DNA of 64,000 nt from NCBI GenBank assembly GCA_039105265.1, contig JAPFFF010000039.1, forward strand, positions 372,001-436,000, written 5' to 3'. Every line of letters begins with the position of its first letter. Within the stretch, counting starts at the first letter, position 1. Positions 40,901 through 50,102 of this stretch are shown here, one piece after another. The notes beneath the pieces are model-generated. The model ran no database searches. It had not been told where the DNA came from and was given only the letters and a program-made list of their open reading frames with translations. Origin of the DNA: Tritrichomonas musculus (lineage: Eukaryota > Parabasalia > Tritrichomonadida > Tritrichomonadidae). A program made the position numbers and the translations under genes.

Positions 40901-42222
40901 TCTGATTCAACTGTTTGATCTTTCAATAATTGCTCAATATACTGAACAACTTTTGTGCACATGTCACATCCAATTCCATTCTGGTAGTTCTTTGGAAGTG
41001 AAATTTTTCTTAATGATGCTGTTGATGAACAGAGACCAATCTTTGTGCAGATGTCGAGTGCTTCGAGATCTTTTTCAAGCCATTCGAGAATTGTTGGGAG
41101 ATAAGAGTCAATGACAGTCTTGCAGAGTGAGTCAAATGGAGATGGGAATGTTGTGCATAATCGTTCAACAAGTGTTGCAATTTCTGATTCAACTGTTTGA
41201 TCTTTCAATAATTGCTCGATATACTGAACAACTTTTGTGCACATGTCACATCCAATTCCATTCTGGTAGTTCTTTGGAAGTGAAATTTTTCTTAATGATG
41301 CTGTTGATGAACAGAGACCAATCTTTGTGCAGATGTCGAGTGCTTCAAGATCTTTTTCAAGCCATTCGAGAATTGTTGGGAGATAAGAGTCAATGACAGT
41401 CTTGCAGAGTGAGTCGTATGGTGATCCAAATGTTGTGCATAATCGTTCAACAAGTGTTGCAATTTCTGATTCAACTGTTTGATCTTTCAATAATTGCTCA
41501 ATATACTGAACAACTTTTGTGCACATGTCACATCCAATTCCATTCTGGTAGTCTTTAGGAAGTGTCACTTTTTTAACAAAATTTCTCTTTGAGACTGTTG
41601 ATGAACAGAGACCAATTCTTGTACAAATATCGAGTGATTCAAGATCTTGTTCAAGCCATTGAAGAACACTTGGGAGATATTGAGCAACAACTGTCTTACA
41701 AAGTGAGTCGTATGGTGATCCAAATGTTGTGCATAATTGTCCAACAAGTGTAGCGATCTCTTCTTCAACTGTTTGATCCTTTAGTAATTTTTCAATATAA
41801 TTGACAACATATGTGCACATCGTGCATCCTACACTCTCTTTGTAGTTCTTTGGAAGTGAAATTTTTCTTAATGATGCTGTTGTTGAACAGAGACCAATCT
41901 TTGTGCAGATGTCGAGTGCTTCGAGATCTTTTTCAAGCCATTCGAGAATTGTTGGGAGATAAGAGTCAATGACAGTCTTGCAGAGTGAGTCGTATGGTGA
42001 TCCAAATGTTGTGCATAATCGTTCAACAAGTGTAGCGATTTCTGATTCAACTGTTTGATCTTTCAATAATTGCTCAATATACTGAACAACTTTTGTGCAC
42101 ATGTCACATCCAAAACTGTTCTTGTAGTCTTTAGGAAGAATTATCTTCTTTGAAAACCGCGTTTGGACGGCTGGTTTACGAGGCTGGACTGCAATTCCAA
42201 GAGCAAGTAATGCAAGAAACAT
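37909..42222 (-). CDS. Secreted multi-domain saposin-like protein (15 saposin B-type domains)
   Basis: The protein has 1437 residues. MFLALLALGIAVQ is a short hydrophobic signal peptide. Fourteen tandem domains of about 94 residues follow, in two near-identical types: A (GCDMCTKVVQYIEQLLKDQ, ten copies) and B (GCTMCTYVVNYIEKLLKDQ, four copies). A fifteenth, divergent domain (SCDVCKSWFQWAEDNL to the C-terminus SWIKLC) ends the protein. Each domain has the six saposin cysteines: C-x2-C, LC, LC, ICT and LCS. Every B is followed by an SKRN(Y/F)VKKVTLP linker. Saposin-like proteins bind or disrupt membranes. Trichomonad and amoebic members act in digestion of bacteria and cells, and polyproteins of this kind can be cleaved into single domains; the basic K/R-rich linkers would suit that. 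Copies are nearly identical in DNA, implying concerted evolution. The start has an Inr seven bases upstream. Confidence 0.93.
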   Translation of the reverse strand: MFLALLALGIAVQPRKPAVQTRFSKKIILPKDYKNSFGCDMCTKVVQYIEQLLKDQTVESEIATLVERLCTTFGSPYDSLCKTVIDSYLPTILEWLEKDLEALDICTKIGLCSTTASLRKISLPKNYKESVGCTMCTYVVNYIEKLLKDQTVEEEIATLVGQLCTTFGSPYDSLCKTVVAQYLPSVLQWLEQDLESLDICTRIGLCSSTVSKRNFVKKVTLPKDYQNGIGCDMCTKVVQYIEQLLKDQTVESEIATLVERLCTTFGSPYDSLCKTVIDSYLPTILEWLEKDLEALDICTKIGLCSSTASLRKISLPKNYQNGIGCDMCTKVVQYIEQLLKDQTVESEIATLVERLCTTFPSPFDSLCKTVIDSYLPTILEWLEKDLEALDICTKIGLCSSTASLRKISLPKNYQNGIGCDMCTKVVQYIEQLLKDQTVESEIATLVERLCTTFGSPYDSLCKTVIDSYLPTILEWLEKDLEALDICTKIGLCSSTASLRKISLPKNYQNGIGCDMCTKVVQYIEQLLKDQTVESEIATLVERLCTTFGSPYDSLCKTVIDSYLPTILEWLEKDLEALDICTKIGLCSTTASLRKISLPKNYKESVGCTMCTYVVNYIEKLLKDQTVEEEIATLVGQLCTTFGSPYDSLCKTVVAQYLPSVPQWLEQDLESLDICTRIGLCSSTVSKRNYVKKVTLPKNYQNGIGCDMCTKVVQYIEQLLKDQTVESEIATLVERLCTTFGSPYDSLCKTVIDSYLPTILEWLEEDLEALDICTKIGLCSTTASLRKISLPKNCQNGIGCDMCTKVVQYIEQLLKDQTVESEIATLVERLCTTFGSPYDSLCKTVIDSYLPTILEWLEKDLEALDICTKIGLCSTTSSLRKISLPKNYKESVGCTMCTYVVNYIEKLLKDQTVEEEIATLVGQLCTTFGSPYDSLCKTVVAQYLPSVLQWLEQDLESLDICTRIGLCSSTVSKRNYVKKVTLPKNYQNGIGCDMCTKVVQYIEQLLKDQTVESEIATLVERLCTTFGSPYDSLCKTVIDSYLPTILEWLEKDLEALDICTKIGLCSTTASLRKISLPKNYQNGIGCDMCTKVVQYIEQLLKDQTVESEIATLVERLCTTFGSPYDSLCKTVIDSYLPTILEWLEKDLEALDICTKIGLCSSTASLRKISLPKNYKESVGCTMCTYVVNYIEKLLKDQTVEEEIATLVGQLCTTFGSPYDSLCKTVVAQYLPSVLQWLEQDLESLDICTRIGLCSSTVSKRNYVKKVTLPKNYQNGIGCDMCTKVVQYIEQLLKDQTVESEIATLVERLCTTFGSPYDSLCKTVIDSYLPTILEWLEKDLEALDICTKIGLCTSQNLRVSKHKSNSSCDVCKSWFQWAEDNLQNVTVDALWKLVSEECPKVPYLKYFCQTINEQNIEAFVSLILSNLPPEQCCSWIKLC
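38161..42130 (-). repeat. ~282-bp tandem coding repeat array, 14 copies
   Basis: These units encode the A and B saposin domains. B units are recognised on + by catcgtgcatcctacactct at about 38680, 39540, 40398 and 41820; the other ten are A. Order from the N-terminus is A B A A A A B A A B A A B A. Many A units differ by only a few bases over 280. Confidence 0.9.
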
Positions 42223-42228
42223 TTCTTA

Positions 42229-42235
42229 AAAATGA
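42229..42235 (-). promoter_or_regulatory. Inr element TCATTTT of the saposin-like gene
   Basis: The minus strand reads TCATTTTTAAGAAATG, so the initiator lies six bases before the start codon. Confidence 0.5.
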
Positions 42236-43054
42236 TATTGATTAAATATAATTTGAACCATTTCATTGATACACACAAATATTTAACTGCAATTCAATTT
42301 TCATAAGATTATTTTGAAAAGCATAAAAATTATAATATTTTCAGGATATTTAAAAGATTAAAAGATGCATTAATTTATCTATGATTGCTAAAAATTTTAT
42401 CTGTAGTATAATTTATTCGTTTTTATATTTTCAATTCATTCAAACCCTCAACAGAAATATTGAATTTTGGTTTACAAAATAATATTTGATTATCTTTATA
42501 TATATTCAATAAATTAAATAAAACAATTATTATTACTCTATAAATAATTTTTAAATGACAAATAAAATATTTATAATATCTTATAAATAAAAATTATCAG
42601 TATAAAAGGAAATATAAATTGAAATGTTGGTTAAGGGATTGAATGGTTATAGCGTATATAACGAATAAACTACTCAATTCTTTCATAATATTCAAAATTT
42701 TACCATCAAATTAATGGTAACTTTGAATTTAAATTCTTCATAATCATGATTTTAAAGCATGAATTCTCATTAGTTTTCATTTAAATCATAAATATACAAA
42801 AATTTCCGTTGAAAAAAATATATGAATTAAAATGTTTTGTTCATTATCTACCAGTATATGCGTAAATATATTTATTGCACTAGGTAAAAATAATTTATTA
42901 AATAAAAAAACATATAAAATCTGATAGTAAAGTATCGTGAAAAAGTTCTTTACATCTGAAAAAAGTCCTTTATAGTGAAGTCATTCATTCAAATTACCAT
43001 GAAATTGAGAAAATATAATAAATATTAAAGTTAACGATAAAAAAAGGTATTTAT

Positions 43055-43098
<44 letters not shown>

Positions 43099-43488
43099 GT
43101 AAAGGACTATTTCAATTATTCTTTAAACGAAGATTTATAAAATCCACTTTTTCAATTTTAAAAAAGAAAATGATTCATTGCGCCATATTTATAAAATTTC
43201 AAAAGTTAGCTGTATGAACAATCATGTTTAAATTCAATAGAGCTTCATGTTTAAATTAGTATAGAATTTATCAATTTAAAATAAACTTTAATATATATTA
43301 ATGAAATAAAAAAGAATTTCTATTAATATTAACATTTATATTAAAAAACAGTGTATGAAGTTGCCAGTAATCAATTTTTTCTTCTACTACTGTATTATAT
43401 TACTAAATATTTATTATAAATATTATAATAAATATGATATTATTCAATCTATTTTTTTAATGCTTTTACTAGCATCTCCATGGCAATT
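42236..43488. other. AT-rich intergenic region with a T42 tract
   Basis: No gene is seen. A pure run of 42 T at 43056-43097 is the longest homopolymer of the window. Confidence 0.5.
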
Positions 43489-44934
43489 TTAGGCTTCGCT
43501 ATTGACATTATCCAGAAGACGGAAGATTTTTTGCTCAATCATCTGAATCTTCTTTTCCAGATTCACATTTTCGACTTTTAATTCATCGATAGCCTTATTT
43601 TGCATTACAATCATGTTATTTATTTGATTCACATTTTCTGATATTTCAGATAAAAGCATGCCACATTTAATATTTATTACTTTTTGCTGTTTTTCAATTA
43701 TTGAAGGGTTGGGAGGGCTACTTATCATTGTATTGGATGATTCAAAAACATTATTTTGGCTTTTTTGAGCAATTTTATTTGATTTAGAAACATTATTTGA
43801 TTGATTAGATTTATCTGAAATTATACTGTTAGGTAAAATGTGTGGTTGGTTATTTGGATGAAATACAACAGAAATTCCATTACCAGCAATACAGAATGAA
43901 GAATCATTTTGTATTGATGAGAGTATTGGATATTTGATACACTTGCTTTTAGGATCATTTCCTTTTTTAATTAAAAGTTGATTATGTAGATTATTCCCAC
44001 AAACATAAATAGAGCCACTTTCCATAAGGAAGAGTGAATGATCATAACCAGCAAAAGCATCAATAACCAATTGATCTGAAAATGGTTTAAGCTCAATAAA
44101 GAGACGATCATATTCATCATCATCTTCTTCTTCCTCTTCTGAGAGGATACCAAGTTGCCCATGATTGTTACTTCCTCGTACAAATATTTTTCCGTTTGAT
44201 GTTATTGCGATACAGTGGTTAGAAGTTCCCGAAACACCTATAAATTTATCATTTGAAAGTGTTTTAACAACTGAAAATCTTTTCTTTGAAAAAGAAAACT
44301 CATAAAGGGTTCCTGATTTTGATAATGCAATAAAAGTTTTTTCAAGGCATGCAATTTGAGTTGGTTGCTCCTTAGGCGGGAGGAATGCAGTATAAGGTTT
44401 AAAAGGTTCCAGTTTCTTTGGAACTGTCTTTGGCGTTAACATAATTATTTGATTAGTGTCATCAATGAAAGCTGCTGTTTTATTCCCTCCAAAGAAAGAG
44501 ACTGGAGTATATTTTTCAACAACTATAGGCATGCCATCATATTTATTTTCCCATTGAACAAGGACAAGTGGAATAGAACTCATGACATTATATATTGTAT
44601 AGCAACCTCCGCATACTGCCGTTGAAAAATATTTAATTTTTGATTTACCAAATGTAAATTGAACTTGTGTCCATTTATCAAATTGCTTATTATTTGATTT
44701 CATGATTTTTTGTCCTAAATTTGATCCAATGGCTAATGCTATACCTTTTTTGTTGATTAAAACCGAGTGTTCTGAATAAATTGAGTATGATTGGTGCGAA
44801 GATAAATCGAAAGGTATATTGGTTGGTTGAAATGTTGATGCATCCTCTTTAGATGCATTTGTTCCAATCGATAATTGATGGTATTGATTGAATCCTGCGA
44901 CAGTTACAATTTTATTCGTTTTATTCTTAAGCAT
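43489..44934 (-). CDS. RCC1-like beta-propeller protein with C-terminal coiled coil
   Basis: The protein has 481 residues. RCC1-type repeats appear as KIVTVAGFNQYHQLSIGT near the N-terminus, SEHSVLINKKGIALAIGSN, CIAITSNGKIFVRGSNNHGQ with LGI, and DHSLFLMESGSIYVCGNNLH. The repeats are divergent and some blades are degenerate, including an acidic insert (SEEEEEDDDEYD). The last 70 residues form a coiled coil (NKAIDELKVENVNLEKKIQM). RCC1-like folds act as Ran exchange factors or as protein and chromatin adaptors; the nucleotide-exchange loop is not recognisable, so an adaptor role is more likely. Trichomonads have many RCC1 proteins, some fused to kinases (compare 53209-54905). The start is the first ATG. 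Confidence 0.82.
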   Translation of the reverse strand: MLKNKTNKIVTVAGFNQYHQLSIGTNASKEDASTFQPTNIPFDLSSHQSYSIYSEHSVLINKKGIALAIGSNLGQKIMKSNNKQFDKWTQVQFTFGKSKIKYFSTAVCGGCYTIYNVMSSIPLVLVQWENKYDGMPIVVEKYTPVSFFGGNKTAAFIDDTNQIIMLTPKTVPKKLEPFKPYTAFLPPKEQPTQIACLEKTFIALSKSGTLYEFSFSKKRFSVVKTLSNDKFIGVSGTSNHCIAITSNGKIFVRGSNNHGQLGILSEEEEEDDDEYDRLFIELKPFSDQLVIDAFAGYDHSLFLMESGSIYVCGNNLHNQLLIKKGNDPKSKCIKYPILSSIQNDSSFCIAGNGISVVFHPNNQPHILPNSIISDKSNQSNNVSKSNKIAQKSQNNVFESSNTMISSPPNPSIIEKQQKVINIKCGMLLSEISENVNQINNMIVMQNKAIDELKVENVNLEKKIQMIEQKIFRLLDNVNSEA

Positions 44935-45249
44935 GTAGAGATATCATAAATAACAAAAATTGGCCTAAACGATCATAGTTCAAAAAACTTATTCATCCAG
45001 ATATACGAATAGATTGATAGTTTCTTGAAAAACAGTATGAATATCTTTCAAACTCATATTTAAAAGATACATGATAATGTGAATAAGAAATGTTACTCTG
45101 AAAATTAATTCATATTAATTAAAATTTTAGAAACATAAAAAAAAAAAAAAAAAAAAAAAATAAAATTCAACCATTATCGACTGATATTCATAATACCATA
45201 AAAACAATTTTAACTGATAAAAGGAAAAAAAACATTTAATAATAAAATT
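44935..45249. other. AT-rich intergenic region
   Basis: No gene is seen. An A22 run lies near 45139-45160. Confidence 0.45.
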
Positions 45250-46128
45250 TCATCTAGAAACAATTAATGCATAAGATCTAGGATCATGCGCAAGAACCAA
45301 AAATCCTCGTCTTGCCGCACTTAAAACATCTAGTTGCTCTTCTTCTGAAGCTCTTTGATCAATATTTCGTAAAAATGACATGAAAGATGCCTCAGCTTTC
45401 TCTTTTATTATCGAAGACATCAAGTTCCTTCTTGCACTTCCACGTAAACGATAGAGTGAATTTAATTGTTTTGGAGTTAAGTTAGCAACAATTTCAAAAG
45501 GATCGTCTTCTTGTTTTTTACTTTTTTTCGCATTTTTATTTGGATCTTCGAGTTCTTTTTCTCTTGATAAAACTTCAACGCGTTTTAAAAGGCTAAACTC
45601 TTGATTTAGTCGCTCAAATTCTTTAACAACTTTAGTTGCCCTATTTGTTGTATAACGAGCTCTAAAACGAAGATTATCTTGTGTTAAATCTGAATCAAGA
45701 ACTTTATCCAGTGATTTATTTAATTCGTAAATTAATGGTGTTAGTCGATTATATAAATGAGCTGCTGTCATTCGCGAGTAATCCATAACACGTTTTGAAA
45801 ATCTTTCGGCAAAATGTTCACGGTCAAGCTTTGGTAATGATTTGTATTGGTCAAGATAATCTAAGAATTCTCCATAATGGTCAACTTTATCTTCCACCAC
45901 GGGCGCTGGAAGCTTATAATCAAAACCTCGAAAAACTTTTCGATTTTGTTGAGGGCGTACTGGCTTTTCGTCTTCTTTTGGTTCAGAAACTGGAACAGGA
46001 GAAATTGTATCAAGAATATCTTGAAGTTTCATGACTTCGTTTTGAGTTTTAAGAATCGAATCATCCAGCTCTTTTTCAGCTCTTTCTAGATAATCGCAAA
46101 AGTCAGTAAGTTTTTTCCAGTTATTCAT
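45250..46128 (-). CDS. Hypothetical conserved-looking protein (292 aa), helical
   Basis: The family is not recognised. The protein is strongly helical and charged. An N-terminal coiled coil (KKLTDFCDYLERAEKELDDS) is followed by a Pro-rich linker (about 45-65) and a compact helical region (YNRLTPLIYELNKSLDKVLD; LTPKQLNSLYRLRGSARR). The C-terminus is SAARRGFLVLAHDPRSYALI, which looks like a folded conserved end. No transmembrane segment or cysteines point to a class. Its good codon texture and folded-looking segments suggest a housekeeping protein diverged beyond recognition by eye. It lies 113 bases from the next gene on the same strand. Confidence 0.7.
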   Translation of the reverse strand: MNNWKKLTDFCDYLERAEKELDDSILKTQNEVMKLQDILDTISPVPVSEPKEDEKPVRPQQNRKVFRGFDYKLPAPVVEDKVDHYGEFLDYLDQYKSLPKLDREHFAERFSKRVMDYSRMTAAHLYNRLTPLIYELNKSLDKVLDSDLTQDNLRFRARYTTNRATKVVKEFERLNQEFSLLKRVEVLSREKELEDPNKNAKKSKKQEDDPFEIVANLTPKQLNSLYRLRGSARRNLMSSIIKEKAEASFMSFLRNIDQRASEEEQLDVLSAARRGFLVLAHDPRSYALIVSR

Positions 46129-46241
46129 AAAAATTTTAAAACGTAATTAAAAAACGTAAACCATTGAAAAAACCAAAAGAAAATATTTATATAAAATTCG
46201 AAGTTATCTTCAAAATTAATATAATAATATATATTTAAAGA

Positions 46242-46880
46242 TCAAGTGTTTTTAACATTGTCAACATAGGATGGATTTAGCCTTCTTTCTTTACGTGATC
46301 TTTTATGAATATTAACAACAGATAAGTCAAATTGAGCAACATCTTCTTTTTCATCAGAAAATTGTTCACCAGCCATATTCTTTAAACATTCTTGAAACGT
46401 AGGTATTGTTATTGCATGAACTTTTGCATTTGAATTTGTATTATTCGTTTTTTGAGGATGCGTTTGAAAACCAATTTGATATAAAGTACTATCAGCAATT
46501 CCAATAGTATCACGAAGAAAACCAATTAGAGTATAATATCGATTTATTATTTTGGATGAAGTAAACCCGTCGTCCACCCATATCTGTAAATACCAATAAT
46601 GCGCTTTTATAGCAACAAGAATTCCTTCGATATTTTCAAAAAAATCGATTTGTCTGTTCATCCAATCAACTGATAAAATGCAGAACGCCCTAAACGCATG
46701 AATATTTGTAGAGAAAAAAATAACAAAATGCCCTGTTTCTTTCCCGTTTTGTGTTCGATACCAGTCTGGATTGATTCCTTCCTTGAATAAAGATACTTGA
46801 TAGTTGTAGTATGGTAAAACTGAATCCATCTCAGAAACTTTATCTAAAAATTCGTTTGAATTTCGAATAGTTGCTTGCAT
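46242..46880 (-). CDS. Hypothetical protein (212 aa), start uncertain
   Basis: The family is not recognised. The protein looks folded: NPDWYRTQNGKETGHFVIFF, then AFRAFCILSVDWMNRQIDFF, AIKAHYWYLQIWVDDGF and INRYYTLIGFLRDTIGI, an alternation of strands and amphipathic helices. The C-terminus is basic and unstructured. The open frame continues 41 codons above the ATG used here (to a TTG at 47003) and then meets a stop. Residues such as NKYNLIVTTNVQPQHKTQ there look protein-like, so the true start may be unusual or spliced. The gene is divergent to the karyopherin gene, and their 5' regions nearly touch. Confidence 0.6.
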   Translation of the reverse strand: MQATIRNSNEFLDKVSEMDSVLPYYNYQVSLFKEGINPDWYRTQNGKETGHFVIFFSTNIHAFRAFCILSVDWMNRQIDFFENIEGILVAIKAHYWYLQIWVDDGFTSSKIINRYYTLIGFLRDTIGIADSTLYQIGFQTHPQKTNNTNSNAKVHAITIPTFQECLKNMAGEQFSDEKEDVAQFDLSVVNIHKRSRKERRLNPSYVDNVKNT

Positions 46881-47021
46881 CACTTGGGTTTTATGCTGAG
46901 GCTGAACATTAGTAGTAACAATAAGATTATATTTATTCGTTGAAATAGAATGAAAACTTTTTATGATTTTATTTTCAATTTTCAATTCTTTCAAAACAAT
47001 CAAAAAATTTCAAAATTTCTA

Positions 47022-47028
47022 TCATTAA
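47022..47028 (+). promoter_or_regulatory. Inr-like TCATTAA near the karyopherin gene
   Basis: TCATTAA at 47022-47028 fits the initiator and sits about 35 bases before the first residues that resemble importin-beta. Confidence 0.35.
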
Positions 47029-47059
47029 TTCTGACTGCTCTTATTTATCTTTCTCTTTA

Positions 47060-49678
47060 GAATCTATTAAAAATGCAATTATAACATTATATTCATCAGG
47101 AGACGATAATTTAAGAAATCAAGCGCAAGAATATTTAATTCTTTGGAAAAACGATCTTCAATATTCTTTTACTCTTTCTATCCAATTTCTTCAAATGGAT
47201 GATCTACCACCTCAGGTTTTATTTTTATCGTCAGTAGTTCTTCAAAATTATATTCGAAAATCATGGGATTTAATTGATGATCAAAACGCACGATTTGTTA
47301 TATCACTACTTATCAAAGTCATAAATGAAAATTCTTCAAATGCTAACCAATCACCGATATTAAGATTACTTTTAATTCTATGTGATATTATTTTATTAAA
47401 TTTTAATTATATAGAATTTGTTTCGCAATTAAATCCGTACTTATTACCAAAATTTTATTCGAATTTATATGAAATTTTCAATAACAAAGACTCTTTTTTA
47501 ATAAAATGGCAATCACCACAAATCATTAAAAATAATCTTGAGAATCAACTTCCAATTGCTCTACAATTATTGCATCAATTTGATACAGATCCTGATTGGT
47601 TTTATTTGCATTATCAACTTTTACGGTTTACTCAAGATTTTTCATATTTTTATCCATTTTTAGAAAAGCTTCAAAATACTGCATCAAAGCTCTCAAACCC
47701 AGAATATTTACTGAAACTAACACAACTTATTCTCTCATACGACATGGAAGACAGTATTTTAGGCGATCAAATGTATTTCAAGAGTATCATTGAAATTGTT
47801 GTCTCAGTTTCAAATACTTTAATTTTTAATCAAAGTAATTTGAACGATGAATCGATCTACATTTATGTCATTTACTTGTGGGATTCAATTTTCGATATTA
47901 CTGACTTTTTCGTTGAAGACGATAAATTTGACTTTTTGAATGCCATTATCAACCAGTACTTGACTTCACTCCCACAATTGATTCGACATTCATCAACGTT
48001 CACCGACTCATTGAACCATTTTTCTGAATTTTTGAATTCAAACAGAGATTCAGAAAAACTAACTCCTTTTGTTGTCACTTTTTTGAACTTTTTGTCAGGA
48101 CTGATTAACACCAAGGATCTATTTTTCATTGATGATGAAATTGTCAACTGCATCAAGTGCATCCAACAAGGCTTTGAGGAAACGGTTGCAAAATACGTTA
48201 CTTCGATCATGACCAAACAAAGCCAAGTCAATTTGGAAGCACCAGAATCATTCTTCTTTATATTGGCCTCAACGGAAGCCGGATTTTGCTGTCACTTTTC
48301 TGAAGCTGCCTCAATTAGACTTATTCAAATTTTTGAGAGCTCAGAAATTTTCAATGTACATTCAAATTTGAATGAAATTGAAAAATTGGATAGTTCAGAT
48401 GTGTTGCCAATAACCGCCCAAACAACATTGCTCTTCATTCGGAAGGTCGGCATTTTTGTTGCCAAAGAAGAAATTGTTGAAAAGTTGATTTTCATTGTCT
48501 TGAAGTTGTTCACTAAAGACGCAGACGGCGCTGCCAAAACGATACAAGGATTTGCAGGCGAAAAGCCAGAAGCACTTTCTCGTTATGCGCGCCAGATCAT
48601 TGTGATTGCTGGTAGCGGTTTAATTCAAATGAATGAGTCAAGCAGTCTTGTTGTTTCGCTCTACACTCTATCGTCGGCATTGGCAGAAGGAAGCGACATT
48701 TACAAGGAAGTTTTTGAGTTCATTCAAACGTACATCATTCAATATTTGAATCACATACTGTCACTTTTTGAGAGCCCTGAAAACGAGACATTGAAAAGCA
48801 TGAATTCAATGAACGATTTCTTGTACTTCTTGGTGAAAATGCTTTCGCAGACACCGAAGAATGTTTCATTGGAATTCAAGAGTTGGTTGTACAATTTCGC
48901 CTCTTGTTCATTAAAACCGTTTTTATTGACAGACGATAGAAATGCGCAAGAACTTTTTTGCCAACTTTTTGAGTTGTTTTTTGAACTGTCTTTTATAACA
49001 ACTGTTGAACAAGAAACAGTTGTTTTTGAGTGGCTTGAAAAAGTGATTCCAATTCAAAAAGATTCACTTCACCTCACTCTTGTTCACTTCATTATTAATG
49101 ACTTTCAAATTCCTTCAATTTTGCACTTCGTTATCTCAGTCATTAATGACGGTATGAATGAAGATTTCAATCAGATTCTTCCTTCATTGATTGAATGTAT
49201 CATTCATCCACTTTTTCTGAAGCAACGATCTTTTTTTTGGGAAATTTTTCAGCCTCAATTTTTGACCTCTCTTTTGACCATAAATACAAACATTGTTGCC
49301 TTGAATAACTCACTCAAATTGTTCATTGACATTTTCAATACGAATGATTTGAATGGGTCTATCGGAGTAACTGCCGATTTTGCGGTTTTGACATTGCAGG
49401 CATTATGCCAGTCAATGATATCTTTTTACTATAAAAGCCAATCTTTGGCGGCTTTGAAAATCATCGGATTGATAATCACTAATAAGATAATGGCTGCTGA
49501 TGCTGTAATTAGCATTTTCTTGAACTTTTTTGATATTCAGATTCCCGAAATTCATGAGCTCGTTTTGATCTTCTCTGGTCAAAAAAGCGGAGATATAAAC
49601 GATAGTATTGAAGGAATTATTGATGAGGTTCAAGAAGCTATTTTTACAATCAGAAATGTTAGAAATTCAATTCAATAA
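47060..49678 (+). CDS. Importin-beta family karyopherin (nuclear transport receptor), 5' end unresolved
   Basis: From 47060 the frame encodes ESIKNAIITLYSSGDDNLRN, then QAQEYLILWKNDLQYSF and QVLFLSSVVLQNYIRKSW. This is the importin-beta N-terminal (IBN) domain, which binds RanGTP, with its conserved A-E-x-L-x-x-W and F-x-x-x-x-L-x-x-x-I-x-x-x-W spacing. About 800 residues of HEAT-like helical repeats follow, as in exportins and the transportin-3/importin-13 group. Total is at least 872 residues, typical of the family. The first in-frame ATG, at 47195, would delete the first 45 residues of the IBN domain. The frame is open further up to 46967 but has no ATG. A small upstream exon, a non-AUG start or a sequence error must be considered. 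Cargo is unknown. Confidence 0.78.
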   Translation, partial: ESIKNAIITLYSSGDDNLRNQAQEYLILWKNDLQYSFTLSIQFLQMDDLPPQVLFLSSVVLQNYIRKSWDLIDDQNARFVISLLIKVINENSSNANQSPILRLLLILCDIILLNFNYIEFVSQLNPYLLPKFYSNLYEIFNNKDSFLIKWQSPQIIKNNLENQLPIALQLLHQFDTDPDWFYLHYQLLRFTQDFSYFYPFLEKLQNTASKLSNPEYLLKLTQLILSYDMEDSILGDQMYFKSIIEIVVSVSNTLIFNQSNLNDESIYIYVIYLWDSIFDITDFFVEDDKFDFLNAIINQYLTSLPQLIRHSSTFTDSLNHFSEFLNSNRDSEKLTPFVVTFLNFLSGLINTKDLFFIDDEIVNCIKCIQQGFEETVAKYVTSIMTKQSQVNLEAPESFFFILASTEAGFCCHFSEAASIRLIQIFESSEIFNVHSNLNEIEKLDSSDVLPITAQTTLLFIRKVGIFVAKEEIVEKLIFIVLKLFTKDADGAAKTIQGFAGEKPEALSRYARQIIVIAGSGLIQMNESSSLVVSLYTLSSALAEGSDIYKEVFEFIQTYIIQYLNHILSLFESPENETLKSMNSMNDFLYFLVKMLSQTPKNVSLEFKSWLYNFASCSLKPFLLTDDRNAQELFCQLFELFFELSFITTVEQETVVFEWLEKVIPIQKDSLHLTLVHFIINDFQIPSILHFVISVINDGMNEDFNQILPSLIECIIHPLFLKQRSFFWEIFQPQFLTSLLTINTNIVALNNSLKLFIDIFNTNDLNGSIGVTADFAVLTLQALCQSMISFYYKSQSLAALKIIGLIITNKIMAADAVISIFLNFFDIQIPEIHELVLIFSGQKSGDINDSIEGIIDEVQEAIFTIRNVRNSIQ

Positions 49679-50102
49679 AAAAAAAAGAATTTTTTTGGAA
49701 ATTAATTTTTGTTTATAAATGTTTTTAAAGTATTTTTGAGAAATACTTTAGGTATTATCAATATTTGTATATGCAAGTATGAAAAGATAATGTAATGATC
49801 AACAATGATCAAATACCATATTTCTTTTTTTCATCCTTCATAAAATATATAATTAATATTTCTATTTTGGAAATATATTTTTATATTTCAACTGTGAATC
49901 CCAAATAATAGATCTTTAAAAGTTAAATATTGTTGATAAATAAAGTCAATTGTAAAATTAAAATCATTCAAAAGATTAAGTGTTAAAAAAATTATATTAA
50001 TATTATATTAGTATCAAATCATTACATTTCTTTTTTTGAGAAGATAACATTATTTATATAAATTGAAATACCTTTTTTTTTTTTACTTATCAATGAAATA
50101 TA
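49679..50102. other. AT-rich intergenic region between converging genes
   Basis: This is a shared 3' spacer of the karyopherin gene and the minus-strand hypothetical gene. No feature is seen. Confidence 0.45.

Noticed and set aside
37982-42050. Many 60-90 codon open frames on both strands inside the saposin-like gene
   Set aside because: They recur once per 282-bp repeat in fixed phase and are shadows of the repeated coding sequence.
38161-42130. Regular repeats resembling a CRISPR array at first sight
   Set aside because: The units are 282 bp, in frame and encode saposin domains; there are no short repeats with unique spacers.
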